12,030 bases of DNA from Pseudomonadota bacterium (GCA_030591305.1 JAUVBI010000077.1:1-12030), one strand, 5' to 3'; numbered from the stretch's first letter, positions 1-6,632 are shown. Notes: generated by a model not told the origin, from the sequence alone. Numbers and translations: made by a program.

Positions 1-75
1 GATAACCATATGCGGATAGACCACAACATCGCGCAGGGGTAACAGTGGAAGTTCAGTGACAGATGAAGAACCCAT
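1..75 (-). CDS. lon: Lon protease, N-terminal fragment (cut by window edge)
   Basis: Only the first 25 codons are present; the gene runs off the left edge. The ATG is the complement of 73-75, and GGAG (complement of 82-85) sits 6 nt upstream as ribosome binding site. The visible peptide contains LPLLPLRDVVVYPHMVI, the hallmark start of the Lon substrate-recognition domain (LPLLPLRDVVVFP in relatives). Lon is the cytoplasmic ATP-dependent serine protease that degrades misfolded and regulatory proteins. It follows clpX on the same strand with a 90-nt gap holding a clear heat-shock promoter, so it can be transcribed apart from clpPX. The catalytic parts lie outside the window. Confidence 0.93.
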   Translation of the reverse strand, partial: MGSSSVTELPLLPLRDVVVYPHMVI

Positions 76-117
76 AAAAATCTCCGAATAAAACGGGATA
101 AACGAACGGCTTCTTTA

Positions 118-146
118 TATATGGGGCGAAATCCGCAGAATTCAAG
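118..146 (-). promoter_or_regulatory. Sigma-32 (heat-shock) promoter of lon
   Basis: On the minus strand CTTGAA (complement of 141-146) is followed after exactly 14 nt by CCCCATATA (complement of 118-126). This matches the RpoH consensus (CTTGAA, 13-15 nt, CCCCATnT) in every core position. It begins about 20 nt after the clpX stop. Transcription should start near position 110, giving a leader of roughly 35 nt before the lon ATG. Induction by heat or misfolded protein is the expected behaviour; the start site itself is inferred. Confidence 0.85.
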
Positions 147-165
147 CGGTATTTCGCACCTAGTG

Positions 166-1467
166 TTATTCTTCGGTGGAGGCTATCCGCGCAGGCTCAG
201 CACTTTGATAGACCAACAGGGGCTCGGAGTCGCCGCGTATAACAGACTCGTCTATAACCACCTTGGACACATTATCCTGGGATGGAATGTTATACATGGA
301 CTCGAGTAAAACCCCTTCCAGAATCGAGCGCAGGCCCCGCGCTCCGGTTTTTCGCTCCATCGCTTTTTCAGCGATTGCACGTAAACCGTCCTCGCGAAAA
401 TCTACCTCAACTCCCTCCATGTCAAACAGCTTGCTGTACTGCTTGGTCAGTGCGTTCTTGGGCTCGGTAAGTATCTCTATAAGCGCCTCGACATCCAGCT
501 CTTCCAGTGTCGCAACGACCGGCAGGCGCCCTACAAACTCGGGAATCAAGCCGTACTGAACCAGATCTTCCGGCTCCAGCTCCAATAGCAAACGACCCAG
601 CCCCTTGCGGTCATCCTTACTCTTTACCTCGGCCCCAAAGCCGATGCCGCCCTTCTCGGAGCGATTGCTAATAATTTTATCCAGGCCGGAAAAAGCACCG
701 CCGCAAATAAACAGGATATTGGAGGTGTCAACCTGCAAGAATTCCTGTTGCGGATGCTTGCGCCCACCCTGGGGTGGAACAGAGGCAACGGTACCTTCAA
801 TAAGCTTCAGCAGAGCCTGCTGTACTCCCTCACCCGATACGTCACGGGTAATGGAGGGATTGTCCGACTTGCGTGATATTTTGTCGATCTCATCGATATA
901 GACAATGCCCACCTGGGCTTTCTCCACGTCGTAGTCACATTTTTGCAGCAACTTCTGGATGATGTTTTCTACATCCTCACCCACATAACCCGCTTCGGTC
1001 AGTGTCGTGGCATCGGCTATGGTAAAGGGAACGTCCAGCATTCTCGCCAGTGTTTCTGCCAGCAAGGTTTTACCACAACCCGTGGGACCCACCAGCAAAA
1101 TGTTACTTTTGCCCAGCTCCACATCATCGTCTTTTTTACGGCCACTGCGCTCGTCGTAACGCAGGCGCTTATAGTGGTTGTAAACGGCAACGGACAGAAC
1201 CTTCTTGGCGCTCTTCTGGCCGATGACATATTCGTCCAGGATGGCCTTGATTTCGTGGGGAACAGGCAGTTGATCCTGCTTGGCTTTGTCGTTACTTTCC
1301 TGCACTTCCTCGCGAATAATGTCGTTGCACAGATCGACGCATTCATCGCAGATGAATACCGACGGGCCCGCTATTAGTTTGCGCACCTCGTGCTGACTTT
1401 TGCCACAGAAAGAGCAATACAGCAGCTTGCTATTATCATCGTCTGAAGTTGTGGTTTTGTCGCTCAT
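166..1467 (-). CDS. clpX: ClpX, ATP-binding unfoldase subunit of ClpXP protease
   Basis: ClpX is the AAA+ unfoldase that recognises tagged substrates and threads them into ClpP in the cytoplasm. The 433-residue length is normal. The N-terminal zinc-binding domain has C18-x2-C21 and C40-x2-C43. Walker A is GPTGCGKT at 127-134, the GYVGED pore loop is at 160-165, and Walker B includes D192-E193. Further on are the RKH pore loop (GGRKHPQQ), the IGF tripeptide (GGIGFG) that docks on ClpP, and the sensor-2 motif GARGLRSI. The ATG start gives the standard N-terminus just before the zinc domain. It lies 122 nt after clpP and 90 nt before lon in the conserved tig-clpP-clpX-lon order. No residue looks damaged. 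Confidence 0.98.
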   Translation of the reverse strand: MSDKTTTSDDDNSKLLYCSFCGKSQHEVRKLIAGPSVFICDECVDLCNDIIREEVQESNDKAKQDQLPVPHEIKAILDEYVIGQKSAKKVLSVAVYNHYKRLRYDERSGRKKDDDVELGKSNILLVGPTGCGKTLLAETLARMLDVPFTIADATTLTEAGYVGEDVENIIQKLLQKCDYDVEKAQVGIVYIDEIDKISRKSDNPSITRDVSGEGVQQALLKLIEGTVASVPPQGGRKHPQQEFLQVDTSNILFICGGAFSGLDKIISNRSEKGGIGFGAEVKSKDDRKGLGRLLLELEPEDLVQYGLIPEFVGRLPVVATLEELDVEALIEILTEPKNALTKQYSKLFDMEGVEVDFREDGLRAIAEKAMERKTGARGLRSILEGVLLESMYNIPSQDNVSKVVIDESVIRGDSEPLLVYQSAEPARIASTEE

Positions 1468-1589
1468 TAAACCAGCCTGTACCCTGTAGTTGGTTGTTTA
1501 ATCACCCTGATGACCTAAGATGATGTTTTTTGTCAGGTTTTGCAAGCCCTGATGTGGGCAAAATACAGCTAATTATACCCGACCGTAGC

Positions 1590-2228
1590 CTAGCCTGAAG
1601 CACCGCGATGAGTGACCACCTCGTCGATCAGGCCATATTTCACGCTTTCTTCCGCATTCATAAAGCGATCGCGCTCTGTATCGCGCTGAATGGTTTCCAG
1701 GTCCTGGCCGGTATGCTCTGCCATCAGCGTATTTAAACGCTCACGGATGATCAGTATTTCCTTGGCCTGTATCTCGATATCTGTCGCCTGACCCTGGGCG
1801 CCGCCACTGGGCTGGTGAATCATGGTGCGGGCATTGGGCAGGGCAAAACGCTTACCCTTGGCGCCGCCACACAGCAGGAATGCACCCATTGAAGCGGCCT
1901 GGCCCATGCACATGGTGCTGACATCGGGCTTGATAAATTGCATGGTGTCGTATATAGACAGGCCAGCAGTTACCGAGCCGCCCGGCGAATTGATGTACAG
2001 GTGGATATCCTTGTCGGGATTCTCAGATTCCAGAAACAGCAACTGGGCACATATAAGGTTGGCCATGTAATCCTCTACCGGACCGACCATGAAAATAACC
2101 CGCTCTTTCAGTAATCTGGAATAAATATCGTAGGAGCGCTCTCCCCTGGAAGTCTGCTCGACGACCATGGGAACCAGGCCAAGATTTTGAATAGTGTTGG
2201 TTGAGATTCCGTCGAACTGTTGTGCCAT
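1590..2228 (-). CDS. clpP: ClpP, proteolytic subunit of ClpXP/ClpAP
   Basis: ClpP is the serine peptidase that forms the double-heptamer chamber degrading proteins fed by ClpX or ClpA. The 212 residues match the family's usual size. The catalytic triad is visible: S113 in GQAASMGA, H138 in MIHQP, and D187 in RDTERDRF, each shifted by +2 from E. coli precursor numbering. The N-terminus has a short propeptide; by alignment to E. coli, autoprocessing would cut after L16 to leave GLVPMVVEQ. The ATG start agrees with that layout. It lies 68 nt after tig, with a hairpin in the gap, and 122 nt before clpX. Confidence 0.98.
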   Translation of the reverse strand: MAQQFDGISTNTIQNLGLVPMVVEQTSRGERSYDIYSRLLKERVIFMVGPVEDYMANLICAQLLFLESENPDKDIHLYINSPGGSVTAGLSIYDTMQFIKPDVSTMCMGQAASMGAFLLCGGAKGKRFALPNARTMIHQPSGGAQGQATDIEIQAKEILIIRERLNTLMAEHTGQDLETIQRDTERDRFMNAEESVKYGLIDEVVTHRGASG

Positions 2229-2262
2229 AGCGCTTAGCTTCCCCGATATATTGTCAAATTGT

Positions 2263-2283
2263 GGGCGGTGCTAAACACCGCCC
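2263..2283 (-). other. Hairpin between tig and clpP
   Basis: GGGCGGTG (2263-2270) and CACCGCCC (2276-2283) form a perfect 8-bp GC-rich stem with a 5-nt loop. It begins 13 nt beyond the tig stop codon. On the minus strand the stem is followed by ACAATTTGACAATAT rather than a clean T run, and on the plus strand by GGGAGCG, so it is a poor intrinsic terminator in either direction. It may stabilise the tig 3' end or partly attenuate read-through into clpP; that role is inferred. Confidence 0.5.
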
Positions 2284-2296
2284 GGGAGCGCTGGTA

Positions 2297-3625
2297 TCAG
2301 GCGGCAGGTTGTTCCTGCGCACGACTGATCGCTTCCTGATAGCTACACTCACTTTCCTTTATATTGGCACTCTCAAGCAATTTTTCAACCACCTGATCTT
2401 CCAATACCTTGGATTCTACAGAAGAAAGCTGCTCCTGGTTAGAATAATAATAGTTAATGACTTCTTCCGGATCCTGATAGGTGGATGCCATTTCTTCAAT
2501 GGCGGCACGCACTTTCTCGGGATCGGCCTGGAGTTTATCCTTGCTGATCATCTCGGACAGGATCAGGCCCAGCTTGACCCGCGGCTCCGCCTTGTCCTTA
2601 AACATTTCTTCCGGCAGCAACGACTCGAGGTCCAGTTCCTGGTTTCCCATACCACCAAATTGCTGGAGCATTTGCTGGCGCATCGCACCAATTTCCTGTT
2701 GCAACAGGGCCCTGGGGATTTCCAGCGACTCGTGAGCCTTGATGACTGCATCCATTACCTGTTGCTTGAGGTTGGCAGTGATAGCGTTTTTCAGTTCGCG
2801 GGCCATGTTCTCGCCTATTTCCTCGCGGAACTTGGCCAGGTCACCATCTTCAACGCCGTACTTGGTAAATAATTCAGCGTCGAGCTCAGCCAGCACGCGC
2901 TCTTTAACGGTGTTTAGCGTCACGTTAAACTCTACGGCGGCTCCCTTGAGGTCTTCGTTGTGGTACTCGTCGGGAAATGACAGGGACAGGGTTTTCTCCT
3001 CCCCCGCTTTCATACCGCCAATACCCGCTTCAAAACCTTCTATCATGCGGCCAGAACCCAGTTCCAGGTCGCTGCCTTGCGCTGAACCACCGGTAAACTC
3101 TTCACCGTCTTTTGTACCGACATAATCGATATTTACAGTATCGCCATCTGCGGCTGCGCGCTCGACGACGTCCCAACTGCCCTGCTCTTTGCGAAACACT
3201 TCTATAATATTGTCGATATCGCCGTCTTCAACCGTGGCGACAACTTTTTCAACGTCGAAGCCCGACATATCAGCCACATCGACATCGGGAAAGACTTCAA
3301 AGGTCGCGACGTACTCGAGGTCCTTTCCCGCTTCCAGATTTTTCGGTTCAATGCTGGGCTGCCCCGCGGGACGAAGTTTCTCCTGAATAACCGCCTCCTG
3401 GAAGGATTGTGACATCACTTCACCGAGAACTTCCTGGCGCACGCCGGCACCAAAACGCTGACGAATAATTTTCATGGGGACTTTACCCGGGCGAAAACCA
3501 TCCAGCCTCACATTTCGTGCCGCTTTTTGCAGCCGCGTATTAACTTCGGCATCAACTCGCTCAGCCGGAACACCTACCGTCAGGCGACGTTCCAAACCTG
3601 AAGTCGTTTCGATAGAAACTTGCAT
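2297..3625 (-). CDS. tig: Trigger factor, ribosome-associated chaperone and prolyl isomerase
   Basis: Trigger factor binds ribosomal protein L23 at the exit tunnel and shields nascent chains. The 442-residue protein is close to the 432 of E. coli. The ribosome-docking signature GFRPGKVP is at 43-50. A central FKBP-type prolyl isomerase domain (about 160-245) contains DGDTVNIDYVGTKDGEEF and the flap GSGRMIEGFEAGIGGM. The rest is the helical chaperone domain, ending in a glutamine/alanine-rich tail. The ATG at 3623-3625 has an excellent GAGGA ribosome binding site 6 nt upstream. It starts the tig-clpP-clpX-lon series and lies 89 nt after tRNA-Leu. I see no convincing sigma-70 promoter in that gap, so it may partly depend on transcription through the tRNA. 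Confidence 0.97.
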   Translation of the reverse strand: MQVSIETTSGLERRLTVGVPAERVDAEVNTRLQKAARNVRLDGFRPGKVPMKIIRQRFGAGVRQEVLGEVMSQSFQEAVIQEKLRPAGQPSIEPKNLEAGKDLEYVATFEVFPDVDVADMSGFDVEKVVATVEDGDIDNIIEVFRKEQGSWDVVERAAADGDTVNIDYVGTKDGEEFTGGSAQGSDLELGSGRMIEGFEAGIGGMKAGEEKTLSLSFPDEYHNEDLKGAAVEFNVTLNTVKERVLAELDAELFTKYGVEDGDLAKFREEIGENMARELKNAITANLKQQVMDAVIKAHESLEIPRALLQQEIGAMRQQMLQQFGGMGNQELDLESLLPEEMFKDKAEPRVKLGLILSEMISKDKLQADPEKVRAAIEEMASTYQDPEEVINYYYSNQEQLSSVESKVLEDQVVEKLLESANIKESECSYQEAISRAQEQPAA

Positions 3626-3714
3626 TATTCTTCCTCACAATCGTATGAATTTGGACAGCCACAGCGTCCATAGTTTTTAGGCGGTGTCCCCCAATGGAAC
3701 CCAGCCGGATAATT

Positions 3715-3799
3715 TGGTGCGGAAGGGGAGACTCGAACTCCCACGCCTTGCGGCACTAGAACCTAAATCTAGCGCGTATACCAATTTCGCCACTCCCGC
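3715..3799 (-). tRNA. leuW-like: tRNA-Leu, anticodon UAG
   Basis: An 85-nt cloverleaf can be folded by eye with CCA encoded (complement of 3715-3717). The acceptor GCGGGAG pairs with CTTCCGC with one G-T pair; the discriminator base is A. The anticodon stem CTAGA/TCTAG encloses loop TTTAGGT, giving anticodon TAG (complement of 3763-3765), which reads CUA and other CUN leucine codons. A long variable arm (GTGCCGCAAGGCG region) makes it class II, as expected for leucine. The T arm is GGGAG-TTCGAGT-CTCCC. It lies alone between the cupin gene and tig on the same strand. As a tRNA 3' end it is a possible integration site, but I saw no repeated attachment core. Confidence 0.97.
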
Positions 3800-3845
3800 A
3801 GTTTGAAACGCCCCTCAACGCGACACCAGGGCTTGAAAAAACCTC

Positions 3846-3874
3846 ACTATAATTCGATAAGCAGTTGATTATAA
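3846..3874 (-). promoter_or_regulatory. Possible sigma-70 promoter for tRNA-Leu
   Basis: On the minus strand TTATAA (complement of 3869-3874) lies 17 nt from TATAGT (complement of 3846-3851), which differs from TATAAT at one position. Transcription would begin near 3838, about 40 nt before the mature tRNA. The -35 box is weak (4 of 6). A second TATAAT nearby (complement of 3868-3873) lacks a good partner. The 143-nt gap 3800-3942 holds no hairpin with a T run after the cupin gene, so read-through from upstream is also possible. Confidence 0.35.
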
Positions 3875-3942
3875 TGAAGTTAACCCTATGTCATGACACT
3901 TTAGGCGACATCACAAGGGCGCAGATTCTGCCACAAAGCTCG

Positions 3943-5265
3943 CTATGATTCAACCGCTTCCTTGCACGGCAAGGCGAGCAGGAAAACCAGCGTGGTCGCG
4001 GGCTCCACGGCTGCGAGCCCACCGCGCCAGCTACGGGGCAATAACAGGGCCTGTTCGGGGCCATAAACATCCTCCGCCACCTGTAACTGCCCCTGCACCA
4101 CCATCACCAGGGCATATGCTTCTATAACGAGATCAGCCAGGGACTGGCCGTACTGCAGGCTAACCCTGCGCACCTCAAAATCACTGAAATCCACAATGCG
4201 CTCTATCCGTACACCCTCCCCTTGCAACAGGACATCAAACTGATCGGGCGCGGGTTGCTCCAGCTGCATCTGGGTAACTGCTTCTGCGGTGTCCCAGTGA
4301 TCCTGTGTTAACACTTTCTGCGCGAAAGATAATATCTTGCGCTCATAGACCGGAGTCTGAAATTCGATAGTGCGTACGCCGTGCTGTAATGCATGTGGGG
4401 TTAACAGGGGAACCTTGACTACATCACCGACCCGCAAGGGTTTCATGTAGGTGAAGCTGTCCATCTGCTCACGCAGTTGCCGCTCTTCTTCAATAAGCCC
4501 TGCCACGCCGGGTAACGGCTCACTGTGTCGCGCATCCATCGCCCGGCGCACGGCTTCATAGTTGCGCACAGCGTCCAGGTAAGCGGCACGAAAGCTGTCT
4601 TCATCGGGGTAACGGGCCCGTCGGCCCGGCTCAAAACCAAAGCGGATATAGCCCGTACCCCCGGGCCAGGCCCTCTCATCCACATGGGTGACCACATAGA
4701 CTTCACGTTTTTCCTCATGCAACTCGAAATACAGGTCGCCCACCACCGGCTCGGCCACCGGATCGAGTATCTTCAACAGGATTAACGGCGTGCCGCTGGC
4801 ACCCAGGGCCGCAGCGGGCATTACCGCCTGTATCCAGGGTATGGGTGTCTCTCCCTCTCTGGCTTCTATGGCGCATACCCCGCGCTGCTCCACACCGGTG
4901 AGCCAGATTTCCCGACCCCAGGGCTTTGGGATGTAACGTGGCGCCAAACGCAGGGCCTCTCCCTGAATAACCCGGGCAAATTTGTGTTGTACAGCCCAGG
5001 CGACGTATTGCTGCCCCGGGTTTAAATCACTGTGGGCCAGGGCCTGGTCGGTCACCGACAACCAAACCACCCCGCCGCCATCCAGGTAATAAATAGCGGT
5101 GAGGGTGAGGGCATCACCCCCGGGCAGCCAGTACTGGGAAAAAGTAAAATCAACCAGCAGCAAGCTGCCACAGGCCGGCTTCGTCACTTGCCACTGCAAC
5201 AAGCATTCGAGAGGATTCCCCGATACATAGCGCAACGTGGTCGATTGATTCAATGGATGCTTCAA
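3943..5265 (-). CDS. Cupin protein resembling type I phosphomannose isomerase; frame continuous with upstream GH84 gene
   Basis: I do not recognise this as a named gene. Residues 113-121 (PKPWGREIW) and the 160-300 region resemble type I phosphomannose isomerases. The FELHEEKREVY stretch (180-190) matches the family's VQVHP...KTEM metal site, with E181 where Gln is usual, H183 and E188 kept, and TPHAL supplying H291. All four zinc-ligand positions are therefore polar and plausible. About 105 N-terminal residues have no ManA counterpart, and a further cupin-like beta region occupies roughly 345-435. At 440 residues it is longer than ManA (about 390 in E. coli). No signal peptide or membrane segment is seen. 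The first in-frame start is TTG (5263-5265), only 6 nt after the GH84 stop and in the same frame, with no clear ribosome binding site and no early ATG. Translation therefore probably depends on the upstream gene, or this is the 3' half of a split fusion. Sugar-phosphate isomerase activity is an inference. Confidence 0.75.
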   Translation of the reverse strand: MKHPLNQSTTLRYVSGNPLECLLQWQVTKPACGSLLLVDFTFSQYWLPGGDALTLTAIYYLDGGGVVWLSVTDQALAHSDLNPGQQYVAWAVQHKFARVIQGEALRLAPRYIPKPWGREIWLTGVEQRGVCAIEAREGETPIPWIQAVMPAAALGASGTPLILLKILDPVAEPVVGDLYFELHEEKREVYVVTHVDERAWPGGTGYIRFGFEPGRRARYPDEDSFRAAYLDAVRNYEAVRRAMDARHSEPLPGVAGLIEEERQLREQMDSFTYMKPLRVGDVVKVPLLTPHALQHGVRTIEFQTPVYERKILSFAQKVLTQDHWDTAEAVTQMQLEQPAPDQFDVLLQGEGVRIERIVDFSDFEVRRVSLQYGQSLADLVIEAYALVMVVQGQLQVAEDVYGPEQALLLPRSWRGGLAAVEPATTLVFLLALPCKEAVES

Positions 5266-5271
5266 ATTTGC

Positions 5272-6336
5272 TTAGTCCGTGAGGCAGGCCGGATCAAAAG
5301 TATATTCGCCGCGCAGCCACCCCGCCACCTCTTGTGCTGCTGGCCCGGATATTGTGCCATAAACATGGGAGAGCTCCGCGCACCGGTCTGCACCTAACCC
5401 CGTCAAACCCAGCTGCTGAAAACTCTCGAGATCACCCAGAAAGTGGTCGTAGGCCTCAGCGCCCCAAAGCTCGCGTACAAAGGTACTCTCTACCGGCCTA
5501 CCGTACAGTTCGGCCAGCCCCTGTAGCGCCATTAATGACACCACGCCCTGGTTCATGGGGTTACACAAATGGCCAGACAAAACATTGGCCAGGCCGGAGT
5601 CGCGATTGGCCAGTTTGCCGCCATAGAGGTAATTACTGCGCGTGGCGCCATCATTGACCGGGTAGTTATCCCACAGCATGACACGGCGGCCCAGCTGTTC
5701 TTGTATCTCTGCAATATCTGCCACACTGACAGCATCAGAGCATACCTTATTGCCAGTCCAGAATATGTCGACGCCCTGATCCAGCTCCCGCCCCAGCTGC
5801 TGCCAATAGTTTTCAGGCATGCTGCCAAAGTATTTTTCCAGCACCGGATCAAAGGAGTAATAGGTGGGACAAACCAGCAGTCGCTGGGCATTGGTCCAGC
5901 ATTGTATGTCCGCAATAATTTCGCTCTGCCTGCTCGCCAGCCCATCTATTTCACCGGGCATATCATCAAATAAGATTGCCAGAATGGGGCTCTCCAGAGC
6001 GTTGATCTCTTCCAGTTTGCGCTGTAACTGGGAACGCTGCTTCTCGCCATAGTTTTCATACAGTGCAAAGGGAGACAGACCCACACCAAAGTGCAGCGAA
6101 CGCTGCCGATAGGCCCTGGCCAGAGCCTTGATCTGCTGAAATTGGGAGTCGGGCCAGCTCTGATACCAATGCTTGCGCAAATAGGGGTCGCCCTTAGGGC
6201 AATAAAGGTAGGTATCCAGGCCCATGGCCGGCAGGTGAGCGGCGTAGGCCAGGCGAGTTTCGAAGGTCCAGGGGCGACCGTAAAAGCCTTCAATTACGCC
6301 GGTCAAAAAATCATTTTCAGGGTTTATACGCACCAC
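5272..6336 (-). CDS. GH84 family beta-N-acetylglucosaminidase (O-GlcNAcase-like), cytoplasmic form
   Basis: The 354 residues match the catalytic domain of glycoside hydrolase family 84, which removes beta-linked N-acetylglucosamine by substrate-assisted catalysis. GVIEGFYGRPW (13-23) opens the barrel. The catalytic aspartate pair is D124-D125 in ILFDDMPGE. Substrate-loop motifs WTGNKVCSD (193-201), WDNYPVND (222-229) and NPMNQ (259-263) are all present. There is no signal peptide, because the barrel begins at residue 13, so the enzyme should act in the cytoplasm, unlike many secreted bacterial GH84 enzymes with accessory domains. The start is GTG (6334-6336) with an in-frame TAA directly before it, so no longer form is possible; GGA about 6 nt upstream is the likely ribosome binding site. 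It heads a two-gene unit with the cupin protein. The natural substrate is unknown. Confidence 0.88.
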   Translation of the reverse strand: MVRINPENDFLTGVIEGFYGRPWTFETRLAYAAHLPAMGLDTYLYCPKGDPYLRKHWYQSWPDSQFQQIKALARAYRQRSLHFGVGLSPFALYENYGEKQRSQLQRKLEEINALESPILAILFDDMPGEIDGLASRQSEIIADIQCWTNAQRLLVCPTYYSFDPVLEKYFGSMPENYWQQLGRELDQGVDIFWTGNKVCSDAVSVADIAEIQEQLGRRVMLWDNYPVNDGATRSNYLYGGKLANRDSGLANVLSGHLCNPMNQGVVSLMALQGLAELYGRPVESTFVRELWGAEAYDHFLGDLESFQQLGLTGLGADRCAELSHVYGTISGPAAQEVAGWLRGEYTFDPACLTD

Positions 6337-6382
6337 TTATTTCCATTTATAACTAAAATATATGCCAGTTATGCCTAAATGT

Positions 6383-6411
6383 ACTAAAAAAATCTCAATT
6401 TATTGTGGCAA
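6383..6411 (-). promoter_or_regulatory. Candidate sigma-70 promoter of the GH84-cupin unit
   Basis: On the minus strand TTGCCA (complement of 6406-6411, 5 of 6 matches) is separated by 17 nt from TTTAGT (complement of 6383-6388, 4 of 6). Transcription would begin near 6376, leaving a 40-nt leader before the GTG start. Its -35 box overlaps that of a plus-strand promoter candidate and lies within an inverted repeat. The boxes are imperfect, so this is a reasoned guess. Confidence 0.45.
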
Positions 6412-6420
6412 ATTCACAAT
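6402..6420. promoter_or_regulatory. Operator-like perfect inverted repeat between divergent promoters
   Basis: ATTGTG (6402-6407), 7 nt, then CACAAT (6415-6420) form a perfect 6-bp palindrome of 19 bp. It covers the -35 boxes of both the minus-strand GH84 promoter and the plus-strand RNA promoter candidates. This is the usual position for a dimeric repressor that would control both directions. The half-sites look CRP-like (TGTGG and TCACA) but are spaced 5 nt instead of 6, so CRP is unlikely. No regulator gene is in the window. Confidence 0.45.
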
Positions 6421-6433
6421 TCTGGGCCATACT
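6405..6433 (+). promoter_or_regulatory. Candidate promoter of the plus-strand small RNA
   Basis: GTGGCA (6405-6410, 4 of 6 to TTGACA), a 17-nt spacer, then CATACT (6428-6433, 4 of 6 to TATAAT). Predicted initiation 7 nt later falls at G6440, which is exactly the first base of the 5' hairpin of the downstream structured RNA. That coincidence supports an otherwise modest promoter. Confidence 0.45.
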
Positions 6434-6439
6434 TAAAGC

Positions 6440-6565
6440 GTGACTGCCTATCCCCTAGTTCAAACGGGTGGTCACAGGGGGCACTTGGTGCCCTTTTAGG
6501 GAAGTAATTCCTTTATGTTTCACTCCTAATGGTCTTAATGGGCCCCTTCTGGGGCCCTTTTTTTT
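6440..6565 (+). ncRNA. Candidate structured small RNA, divergent from GH84
   Basis: Unrecognised RNA of about 126 nt with four successive hairpins. Stem 1 pairs 6440-6448 with 6467-6475 (9 bp, two G-T wobbles), with a loop holding TCCCCT. Stem 2 is GGGGGCAC (6477-6484) with GTGCCCTT, loop TTG. Stem 3 is AGGGAA with TTCCTT around GTAA (6498-6513). Stem 4 is the intrinsic terminator. The stretch between stems 3 and 4 is unpaired and contains TTTATGTTT and CACTCCT (6521-6527), which could pair with AGGAGTG-type ribosome binding sites. No convincing coding frame is present. It lies opposite and convergent to the pilZ operon and divergent from GH84. The combination of promoter, folds and terminator supports an RNA gene; its function is unknown, and a trans-acting regulator of translation is only a guess. 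Confidence 0.55.
6540..6565 (+). terminator. Strong intrinsic terminator on the plus strand
   Basis: GGGCCCC (6540-6546), loop TTCT, GGGGCCC (6551-6557), then eight T (6558-6565): a textbook Rho-independent terminator. It works only for plus-strand transcription, because the minus-strand side is followed by ATTAAG. No plus-strand protein gene precedes it, which is the main reason for proposing an RNA gene at 6440. Confidence 0.9.
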
Positions 6566-6632
6566 CGTTCTATATTTAACTATATCAATAGCTTAAAGCG
6601 TATACCTATAAACAACATAAGCATATGGGGCG

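Noticed and set aside
943..1377. Long open frames on the plus strand opposite clpX, tig, fabF and other genes
   Set aside because: They are antisense to strongly conserved genes, lack family motifs, and follow from the codon composition of the true strand.
1505..1554. Repeated CCCTGATG (1505-1512 and 1547-1554) between clpP and clpX
   Set aside because: An 8-mer repeat 42 nt apart is close to chance level and fits no known promoter or operator; noted only for the spacing near four helical turns.
1572..1577. TATAAT on the minus strand just after clpP as a clpX promoter
   Set aside because: No acceptable -35 box at 16-18 nt and no extended -10 TG; a lone hexamer is insufficient.
2252..2257. 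TTGACA on the minus strand upstream of clpP as a promoter
   Set aside because: The -35 box is perfect, but no -10-like hexamer lies 16-18 nt downstream; the position is AGCGCT, next to the start codon.
6404..6418. CRP binding site at TGTGG-CAAAT-TCACA
   Set aside because: The half-sites are separated by 5 nt rather than the 6 required for CRP, and the left half-site ends in G. The palindrome is kept as an unassigned operator.
6514..6528. Tiny plus-strand frame ATG TTT CAC TCC TAA inside the small-RNA region, followed by an overlapping ATG frame through the terminator
   Set aside because: Four codons with only an approximate purine-rich site upstream; the second frame runs through the terminator T tract. 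Nothing supports translation.
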